Below are positions 58,241-64,000 of a DNA stretch of 64,000 nt, one piece after another. Position numbers and translations under genes: made by a program. Location: contig CAWFXV010000030.1 in assembly GCA_963819885.1 (NCBI GenBank), positions 62,001 to 126,000 of the forward strand, in the 5' to 3' direction. The stretch's first letter is position 1. The number at the start of each line of letters is the position of its first letter. The notes under the pieces are model-generated. The model did no database searches. It worked only from the letters and a program-made list of their open reading frames with translations, and was not told the DNA's origin. The DNA is from JACVRX01 sp963819885 (GTDB lineage: Bacteria > Actinomycetota > Actinomycetes > Jiangellales > Jiangellaceae).

Positions 58241-58864
58241 GTGAGAACTGCCTATGACGCCGTGCCGCTGATCCCTCGAGACGTCCTGTTCGGCAATCCC
58301 GAGCGGGTCTCTCCCGTGCTGTCCCCTGACGGTACGCGCCTGGGGTTCATCGCCCCAGAGGACGGCGTTCTCAATGTCTGGGTGGGCCCTGCCGATGACC
58401 CGTCCGCGGCCAAACCGGTGACCCACGACCGCGGCCGCGGAGTCCGAACATTCGCGTTCTGCCACGACGACCGGACGCTGGTATACCTGCAGGACACCGA
58501 CGGGGACGAGGACTGGCGGTTGTACCGGCTCGACCTGGGTACCGGTGAATCGCGTCTGGTCACCCCCGGCGACAAAGCTCAGGCGATGGTGCTCGCGCAC
58601 AATCGGTGGCATCCGACCATCATGTTGATCGGGCTCAACGCCGAAAATCCGATGCTGCACGACGTCTATCGCCTCGACCTCGAGACCGGAGCATTCGACA
58701 AGATCGAGACCAATCCCGGATACGCCGCGTGGCTGATCGATTCCGACCTCGCCGTCCGCGGCGGCGTCGCCATCAGGCCCGACGGTGGCGCGGTCGTCCA
58801 TCTCCGCGATCCGTCAACCGGCCTCGACGAACCCTGGCTCGACATTCCGCCGAAGATCTCGTGA
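58241..58864 (+). CDS. S9 family (acylaminoacyl-peptidase-like) peptidase, N-terminal propeller fragment
   Basis: The first part of a prolyl-oligopeptidase-family enzyme: IPRDVLFGNPERVSPVLSPDG, then the propeller repeats (GVLNVWVGPAD, YLQDTDGDEDWRLYRLDL, HDVYRLDLETGAFDKI). GTG 58241 is the likely start. Normal reading stops at about 58850, where a frame change is needed to continue EDLVTTGVHGFSRDGSTAYLLSSVG, VDLATGAETVLAEE and YVLSDPDTLEPQSVVF, which are in another frame to about 59060. The stop at 58864 is an artefact of that break. Confidence 0.75.
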   Translation: MRTAYDAVPLIPRDVLFGNPERVSPVLSPDGTRLGFIAPEDGVLNVWVGPADDPSAAKPVTHDRGRGVRTFAFCHDDRTLVYLQDTDGDEDWRLYRLDLGTGESRLVTPGDKAQAMVLAHNRWHPTIMLIGLNAENPMLHDVYRLDLETGAFDKIETNPGYAAWLIDSDLAVRGGVAIRPDGGAVVHLRDPSTGLDEPWLDIPPKIS

Positions 58865-60089
58865 CGACGGGCGTGCACGGCTTCAGCCGGGACGGATCGA
58901 CGGCCTACCTGCTCTCCAGCGTGGGCGTCAATGCTTCGCGGCTGTTGGGCGTGGACCTGGCAACTGGCGCCGAGACCGTCCTTGCGGAGGAGTCCGAGCA
59001 CGACGTGGCCTATGTGCTGTCGGACCCGGACACGCTGGAGCCGCAGTCGGTGGTATTTCTGCCGAGCGAGAGCAGTGGGATCACCTCGATCTGACGCTCG
59101 GCGCCGAGATCGATGCACTGCGCACGCGGTTGCCGGGAGAGATCGGCATCTCCCGATCCGAGCGAACCGACCGACGCTGGCTGGTGTCCGACACGCCATC
59201 GGACGGTCCGGTGCGTTACTACCTGTACAACCGGGATGACACATCGCTGACCTTCTTGTTCTCACACAAGCCCGCGCTGGACGACTACGACCTCGCGACG
59301 ATGCAGCCGTTCTCGTTCCAGGCCCGCGACGGCCTCACCATCCACGGCTACGTGACCTATCCGCCCGCTGTCGAACCGGCCGCATTGCCCGCCGTCGTGA
59401 ACGTGCACGGAGGGCCGTGGTATCGCGACGTGTGGGGCTACGACCCCGACGCGCAATGGCTGGCCAACCGCGGCTACGCCTGCATCCAGGTCAACTACCG
59501 CGGGTCGACCGGGTACGGCAAGGCTTTCGGCAACGCCGGCGACCGGGAGTGGGGCCGCGCGATGCACACCGACCTGCTCGACGCCGTCGCGCACCTCGTC
59601 GCCGAGGGCCGCATCGACGCGGACCGAGTCGGCATCTACGGCGGGTCGTACGGCGGATACGCCGCGCTGGTCGGAGCCGCATTCACTCCCGAGGTGTTTC
59701 GCTGTGCCGTGGACATGGTGGGGCCGTCGAGCCTCATCACGCTGATCGAGTCGGTGCCGGAGTACTGGAAGCCGATGATCGCGTTGTTCCACACCAAGGT
59801 CGGCAATCCCGAGACCGAGCGAGACTTTCTCTGGGAACGCTCGCCACTTTCCCGGGTCGACAACATCACGATCCCGCTGCTCATCGCCCAAGGCAAGAAC
59901 GACCCACGGGTCACAGTGGTGGAGGCCGAGCAGATCGTCGCGGCGCTGACCGAGAAGGGCATCGACCACAAGTACCTGCTGTTCGAGGACGAGGGCCATG
60001 GCCTGGCCAGGCCAGAGAACCGCGAGCGCTTCTACGCCGCCGTCGAGCGATTCCTCGCCCAGCACCTCGGCGGCCGCCAGCAGGACTGA
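58785..60089 (+). CDS. S9 family peptidase, C-terminal catalytic fragment
   Basis: The alpha/beta-hydrolase domain of the same peptidase. Meaningful sequence starts at about 59065 (EREQWDHLDLTLGAEIDALR); the first 90 or so residues of this open frame are shadow sequence. The nucleophile Ser is in GIYGGSYGGYAALVG, the Asp in LIAQGKNDPRVTVVEAEQ and the His in FEDEGHGLARPENR; VVNVHGGPW supplies the oxyanion site and ANRGYACIQVNYRGSTGYG is typical of S9C. The catalytic triad is complete; only the joining segments are out of frame. Confidence 0.78.
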   Translation: MARSSISAIRQPASTNPGSTFRRRSRDDGRARLQPGRIDGLPALQRGRQCFAAVGRGPGNWRRDRPCGGVRARRGLCAVGPGHAGAAVGGISAEREQWDHLDLTLGAEIDALRTRLPGEIGISRSERTDRRWLVSDTPSDGPVRYYLYNRDDTSLTFLFSHKPALDDYDLATMQPFSFQARDGLTIHGYVTYPPAVEPAALPAVVNVHGGPWYRDVWGYDPDAQWLANRGYACIQVNYRGSTGYGKAFGNAGDREWGRAMHTDLLDAVAHLVAEGRIDADRVGIYGGSYGGYAALVGAAFTPEVFRCAVDMVGPSSLITLIESVPEYWKPMIALFHTKVGNPETERDFLWERSPLSRVDNITIPLLIAQGKNDPRVTVVEAEQIVAALTEKGIDHKYLLFEDEGHGLARPENRERFYAAVERFLAQHLGGRQQD

Positions 60090-60103
60090 CGGCAGGGCTG
60101 CAG

Positions 60104-61081
60104 TCACCAGCCGCAGGGAAGCCCGGCAGCCCCGAGCAACACTCTCAACCCGATCACCGCCGGAACAGTGCGCCGCCGCAGCCGGCGCTGCACGACCAGC
60201 GTGGACGTCCCGGCAATGACCATCCCACACAGGTTGATCGCAAGCTGGAGCGCCGAGCCCAGCGCCATCCGCGGCTCACCGAGGGCAAGGGCCACCGCGG
60301 TACTGCCGGCGGCAGGCACCGTGGTCACGGAGATCAACACGCCGATGAGCGCGCCTGACTTGGCAGCCGTGAGCGACAGGATGCCGGCGATCCCGGCGAG
60401 AAACGACACCACAAAGGAGAACGCGTCGGGCCGGGAGATGAAGCTGGTCAGCGGATGTTCGCTGTCCAGCATGGCTGGCTCCACCAACCCGGCCGCTCGA
60501 GCCAGCAGCGTCGCGACCACCGTGATGGCGATCGCCGCCGGAAAACCGATGACCAGGGCGCGGAGCGAGCGCATCGCGAGCGCTCGCTCACGCAGCGCCA
60601 GAGCGACGCACAGCCCGGCGATCGGCCCGAACTCAGGACCAACCACCATCGCACCCACGATGAGTATCGGCTGGTCGAGCAACACGCCGACCCCGGCGAT
60701 GAGGGTGGCGATGGACAGGAATACCAGGAAGGTGACCGAGAGCGCCGACTCCTCACTCGTCCGCTCCTCCACCTGCTGCCAGACGACGGCGTCAGCGCCC
60801 TCTCCGGGTGCGTCGACTCGAGCCTGCTGAGCGGCACGGGACAGCGCGGCGTCGATCTCCTCGATCGCGATCGATCCGTCCCGCTCGATTCCGAGGGCGG
60901 CGAGCTCGTCGACCAGATGGTCCGTGGCCTCTCGTGCGACGTCGCACAGGATGACGTCGCCGGCCGGCTCGCGCGCTGCGCCGGGCAGGACGATCAGGTT
61001 GGTGACGCCGACCGTATCGGCGAGCAGCGAGCAGACTGCATCAGTGCGGTCAGTCGGAGAGATCAGGCGCAGATGCAGCAC
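60104..61081 (-). CDS. DUF389 membrane protein
   Basis: A 325-residue protein: a cytoplasmic N-terminal ferredoxin-like domain (LHLRLISPTDRTDAVCSLLADTVGVTNLIVLPGA) and a DUF389 membrane domain of about six helices (VTFLVFLSIATLIAGVGVLLDQPILIVGAMVVGPEFGPIAGLCVAL is the signature). Function unknown. GTG 61081 is chosen as the start of the N-terminal domain; the longer open frame runs antisense-like into hflX. It lies 25 bp after hflX on the same strand and convergent with the peptidase gene. Confidence 0.85.
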   Translation of the reverse strand: MLHLRLISPTDRTDAVCSLLADTVGVTNLIVLPGAAREPAGDVILCDVAREATDHLVDELAALGIERDGSIAIEEIDAALSRAAQQARVDAPGEGADAVVWQQVEERTSEESALSVTFLVFLSIATLIAGVGVLLDQPILIVGAMVVGPEFGPIAGLCVALALRERALAMRSLRALVIGFPAAIAITVVATLLARAAGLVEPAMLDSEHPLTSFISRPDAFSFVVSFLAGIAGILSLTAAKSGALIGVLISVTTVPAAGSTAVALALGEPRMALGSALQLAINLCGMVIAGTSTLVVQRRLRRRTVPAVIGLRVLLGAAGLPCGW

Positions 61082-61106
61082 GCGGCCGAGTCTGGCAGCC
61101 GTGGAA

Positions 61107-62543
61107 TCAGGACGTCGCGAACGGCTCCAGGGCGGCGGCAAGCCCTTCGGACACCCGGGCCCTGACCCGGGTGCCGCCAGGCTCGTGCTCGACCGAGATG
61201 ACCTCGCCGGTCCGGTGCATGCGAGAGACCAGCTCGCCTCGGTCGTAGGGCACCAGCGCTTCCAGCTCAACCGGCGGGCGCGGTAGCAGCGGCTCGACCG
61301 CCGCACGAAGCTGGGCGATGCCCGTGCCGGTACGCGCCGACACCGCGACCGAACCGCGCTCGAGGCGCAGCAACCGCGCGACGACCAACGGGTCGGCAAC
61401 ATCGGTCTTGTTGACCACCACCAGCTCGGGCACGTCATCGGCGCCGATCTCGGTCAGGACATCGCGGACGGCTCGCAGCTGGCCCTCTGGGTCGGGATCC
61501 GACCCGTCGACGACATGCAGGATCAGGTCGGCATCGACCACCTCCTCCAGCGTCGAACGGAACGCCTCGACCAGCTGGTGCGGCAGGTGCCGCACGAAGC
61601 CGACCGTGTCGGCAAGGGTGTAAACCCGACCGTCGGCGGCCTCGGTGCGCCGGACCGTGGGATCGAGCGTGGCGAACAGCGAGTCCTCGACCAGCACGCC
61701 GGCCCCGGTCAGCCGATTGAGCAGCGACGACTTGCCGGCATTGGTATAGCCGGCGATCGCGACGGCGGGAACTGCGCGGCGCCGTCGCTGCGACCGTTTG
61801 GTGTCGCGCGCGACCTCCATGTCAGCCAGTTCACGGCGCAGCTTGGCCATCCGGGTGCGGATGCGCCGCCGATCGGTCTCGAGCTTTGTCTCTCCTGGGC
61901 CGCGAGTCCCGACCCCACCGGTCGCGCCACCGGCCCGACCTCCGGCCTGCCGGGAAAGGTTCTCGCCCCAGCCGCGCAAGCGCTGCACGAGGTAGTTCAG
62001 CTGCGCCAGCTCGACTTGAGTCTTGCCTTCCCGGCTCTTCGCGTGCTGCGCGAAAATGTCCAGGATCAGGGCGGTGCGGTCGACGACCTTGACCTTGACC
62101 TTGTCCTCGAGATTGCGCAGCTGTGCGGCGGAGAGCTCGCCGTCGCAGATGACAGTGTCGGCACCGGTTTCCAGCACCACGTCTCGAAGCTCAGTGACCT
62201 TGCCGGAACCGACGAACGTGGATGCGTCCGGTCGCGACCGGCGTTGCACCAACCCCTCGAGCACCCGGGAACCTGCCGTTTCGGCCAACGCCGCAAGCTC
62301 GGCCAGGGAGTTCTCGGCATCCTCGGCGGTGCCCTCGGTCCAGACCCCGACAAGGACGACCCGTTCAAGGCGAAGCTGCCGGTACTCGACCTCGCTGACG
62401 TCGGAAAGCTCGGTCGACAGACCGGCGACGCGGCGCAGTGAGATGCGGTCCTCGAGATCGAGATCGCCGGCGGTGCCGTCGGGGGCTGCTCGGTTTTCAG
62501 GCTCAAAGGACTGATCGTCGGCACGGTGGGAAGAGATCGTCAT
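61107..62543 (-). CDS. hflX: Ribosome-dissociating GTPase HflX
   Basis: A 478-residue GTPase that splits stalled or inactive ribosomes. The N-terminal HflX domain has RVVLVGVWTEG, FVGSGKVTELRDVV and VVDRTALILDIFAQHAKSREGKTQVELAQLNYLVQRL-type sequence; the glycine-rich linker is GTRGPGETKLETDRRRI; the G domain has GYTNAGKSSLLN (G1), DTVGFVRHLP (G3) and VVNKTD (G4). The 121-bp gap upstream to dapF has no gene; it contains imperfect inverted sequences near 62580-62650 but nothing I can name. Confidence 0.95.
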   Translation of the reverse strand: MTISSHRADDQSFEPENRAAPDGTAGDLDLEDRISLRRVAGLSTELSDVSEVEYRQLRLERVVLVGVWTEGTAEDAENSLAELAALAETAGSRVLEGLVQRRSRPDASTFVGSGKVTELRDVVLETGADTVICDGELSAAQLRNLEDKVKVKVVDRTALILDIFAQHAKSREGKTQVELAQLNYLVQRLRGWGENLSRQAGGRAGGATGGVGTRGPGETKLETDRRRIRTRMAKLRRELADMEVARDTKRSQRRRRAVPAVAIAGYTNAGKSSLLNRLTGAGVLVEDSLFATLDPTVRRTEAADGRVYTLADTVGFVRHLPHQLVEAFRSTLEEVVDADLILHVVDGSDPDPEGQLRAVRDVLTEIGADDVPELVVVNKTDVADPLVVARLLRLERGSVAVSARTGTGIAQLRAAVEPLLPRPPVELEALVPYDRGELVSRMHRTGEVISVEHEPGGTRVRARVSEGLAAALEPFATS

Positions 62544-62664
62544 GTTGCTGCTTTCAACGAAGAGTTGTCGAGGCGCATTCCGCAGCCCAGGGTCCCACGT
62601 GCCGCCCTCGGCGGCATCTGTCTTTCCCTGGGATCACCGACAGATCGCAAATGATGGACCGACA

Positions 62665-63552
62665 TCACAACAGGTCGAGGTCGACCTCGCCGGACATGCC
62701 GAGAACCGCTGGGCCAGTCAGCAGCATCATCCCGTCCGCACGCATGCCCACGTGGAGGCGACCGCCGGGGACGTCGACGACATACGAGAAGCCCGCTTTC
62801 ATGGCGCCATCTCGTTCCATGGCTGCGAAGGCTGCGGCACAAACTCCGGTACCGCAAGACCGGGTTTCGCCGACGCCCCGCTCCCAGACCCGCAGGGCTA
62901 GGTGACGCGGGCCACGAGTGACGACGAACTCGACGTTCACGCCATCGGGGAACAAGCTCCCCGCCTCGACTGCTGGCTGCTCTGACAACGGTCCGAGGTT
63001 GTCCAGGTCGTCGACGAAGGCCACGGCATGGGGGTTGGGAAGGAAGACGGCGTCGATCGGCCAGCTCCGGTCACCAACCGTCACGTTCATCGGCTGCTCG
63101 ATCCAGGCCTGATTGGGCCAGCCCATCTCGGTCGTGATCAAGCCGTCCGCGCCGGCGTGGACAGCGCGCACACCGGATCGGGGGTCTTCGGTATCGAGCC
63201 GGCCGCGGGTTCCGATAGGCAACTCCGGGCCTTCGGCAAGCCGCGCAGACCACAGATACCGGGCCATGACCCGCACCCCGTTGCCACACATTTCGGCGAC
63301 CGAGCCATCGGCGTTGCGGTAGTCCATGAACCACTCTGCCTCGGCCGCCAGATCGAGCCCTGCATCGAGGTTGACGCTGCGAACCACCCGGATCACACCG
63401 TCCGCGCCCAGGCCCGAGTGCCGGTCGGTCAGCCGACGGACCGTCTCCGCATCCAGATCAGGGTGGAGAACACCGTCGGGATCTGGCAGGAGCACGAAGT
63501 CGTTCTCCGTGCCATGTCCCTTGACAAACGGAAACCGCCGCTGCACAGACAA
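62665..63552 (-). CDS. dapF: Diaminopimelate epimerase DapF
   Basis: A 295-residue PLP-independent racemase interconverting LL- and meso-DAP, supplying lysine synthesis and the meso-DAP used by MurE. The two catalytic cysteines are in VAEMCGNGVRVMARYL and GETRSCGTGVCAAAFAAM; FVKGHGTENDFVLLPD is the N-terminal signature. It follows miaA by 16 bp, the usual miaA-dapF-hflX order of actinobacteria. Confidence 0.96.
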   Translation of the reverse strand: MSVQRRFPFVKGHGTENDFVLLPDPDGVLHPDLDAETVRRLTDRHSGLGADGVIRVVRSVNLDAGLDLAAEAEWFMDYRNADGSVAEMCGNGVRVMARYLWSARLAEGPELPIGTRGRLDTEDPRSGVRAVHAGADGLITTEMGWPNQAWIEQPMNVTVGDRSWPIDAVFLPNPHAVAFVDDLDNLGPLSEQPAVEAGSLFPDGVNVEFVVTRGPRHLALRVWERGVGETRSCGTGVCAAAFAAMERDGAMKAGFSYVVDVPGGRLHVGMRADGMMLLTGPAVLGMSGEVDLDLL

Positions 63553-63568
63553 CGATCGTAGGCGGAGG

Positions 63569-64000
63569 CTATGCGCAGCGACTCAACGCTTGCCCGGCAA
63601 GGTCGTCGGCATCGTAGGGAAACCACTCAATCCGCGGATCCTTGCCGAACCAGGCGTGCTGCCGCCGGGCGAACCGACGGGTGGCCCGGATGGTACGCGC
63701 CCGAGCCTCGGCTTCGTCGAATTCACCGGCGAGGAACGCCAGCACCTGCCGGTACCCCAAAGCTCGGCTCGCCGTGCGGCCCGCCCGTAGGCCGACCTTC
63801 TCGAGTTGGCGGACCTCCTCGACCAGTCCCGCCTGCCACATCCGGTCGACGCGATCGGCGATTCGCCGGTCGAGGACGTCTCGTGGCACGTCAATGCCTA
63901 GTTGAACGACCTGCGCATACGCATACACCGGGGTGGGCAACGACGCAGCGAATGGGCGTCCGGTCAGCCGCACCACCTCGATTGCCCGGACGATACGCCG
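63569..64000 (-). CDS. miaA: tRNA dimethylallyltransferase MiaA, 3' part (cut by window edge)
   Basis: The C-terminal 143 residues of MiaA, which prenylates A37 of tRNAs reading UNN codons. Recognisable parts are RRIVRAIEVVRLTGRP, DVPRDVLDRRIADRVDRMWQAGLVEEV, SRALGYRQVLAFLAGEFD and RTIRATRRFARRQHAWFGKDPRIEWF, the last being the conserved tRNA-binding end. The gene runs off the window, so the P-loop N-terminus is not visible. Confidence 0.93.
   Translation of the reverse strand, partial: RRIVRAIEVVRLTGRPFAASLPTPVYAYAQVVQLGIDVPRDVLDRRIADRVDRMWQAGLVEEVRQLEKVGLRAGRTASRALGYRQVLAFLAGEFDEAEARARTIRATRRFARRQHAWFGKDPRIEWFPYDADDLAGQALSRCA

Overview
The window is GC-rich (roughly two thirds G+C by eye), densely coded, and carries a chromosomal core typical of an actinomycete (Actinomycetota). 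The signs are: a division/cell-wall (dcw) cluster with DivIVA, SepF and YggT downstream of ftsZ; the bifunctional-type phosphoribosyl isomerase PriA within a his operon; class II ribonucleotide reductase with NrdR beside LexA; a type-2 isoleucyl-tRNA synthetase under an actinobacterial-style T-box; a Lys/Ala-rich DksA-family protein; and many GTG starts with 4-base GTGA/ATGA overlaps. I cannot name the genus.

Layout. 0.1-2.6 kb: an ABC exporter and a divergent mycothiol-dependent-isomerase-fold protein. 2.6-9.2 kb: histidine operon on the minus strand, hisD-hisC-hisB-hisH-methyltransferase, a 330-bp gap with two palindromic elements, then priA-ridA-hisF. 9.4-15.1 kb: YbaK-type deacylase, a DUF2567-like membrane protein, dnaE, and an unusual DAHP-synthase-like/chorismate-mutase fusion. 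15.3-22.3 kb: rluD-lspA-dksA-like, the T-box and ileS, divIVA, yggT. 22.4-41.7 kb: a Fur-family gene, sepF-yggS-pgeF-ftsZ, a repeat-flanked AbiEi/DUF559 gene, then the unbroken run ftsQ-murC-murG-ftsW-murD-mraY-murF-murE-ftsI-ftsL-rsmH-mraZ with a MraZ operator of four 10-bp-spaced repeats. 41.9-46.6 kb: moxR-DUF58-tgpA on the plus strand. 46.6-49.9 kb: DUF3040, methyltransferase, aminotransferase, a gene remnant and a DUF385 protein. 49.9-60.1 kb: nrdJ with a decayed intein, nrdR, a LysM protein, lexA with an SOS box, dinG and an S9 peptidase. 60.1-64 kb: DUF389, hflX, dapF and the 3' part of miaA, cut by the window edge.

How it fits together. The largest block makes and places the septal cell wall: Mur enzymes build the UDP-precursor, MraY/MurG make lipid II, FtsW/FtsI polymerise and cross-link it, and FtsZ/SepF/FtsQ/FtsL/DivIVA position the machinery. 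Overlapping stops and starts imply translational coupling through most of this run and through the his operon.

Sequence integrity is uneven. From 1 to 44 kb nearly every gene is intact. Between 44 and 60 kb, tgpA, nrdJ, nrdR, the LysM gene, dinG and the S9 peptidase each need one or more frame changes to give a normal protein. That may be indel error in the assembly, or real decay of the nrdR-nrdJ locus; both are treated under findings. No rRNA, tRNA or CRISPR array was seen.
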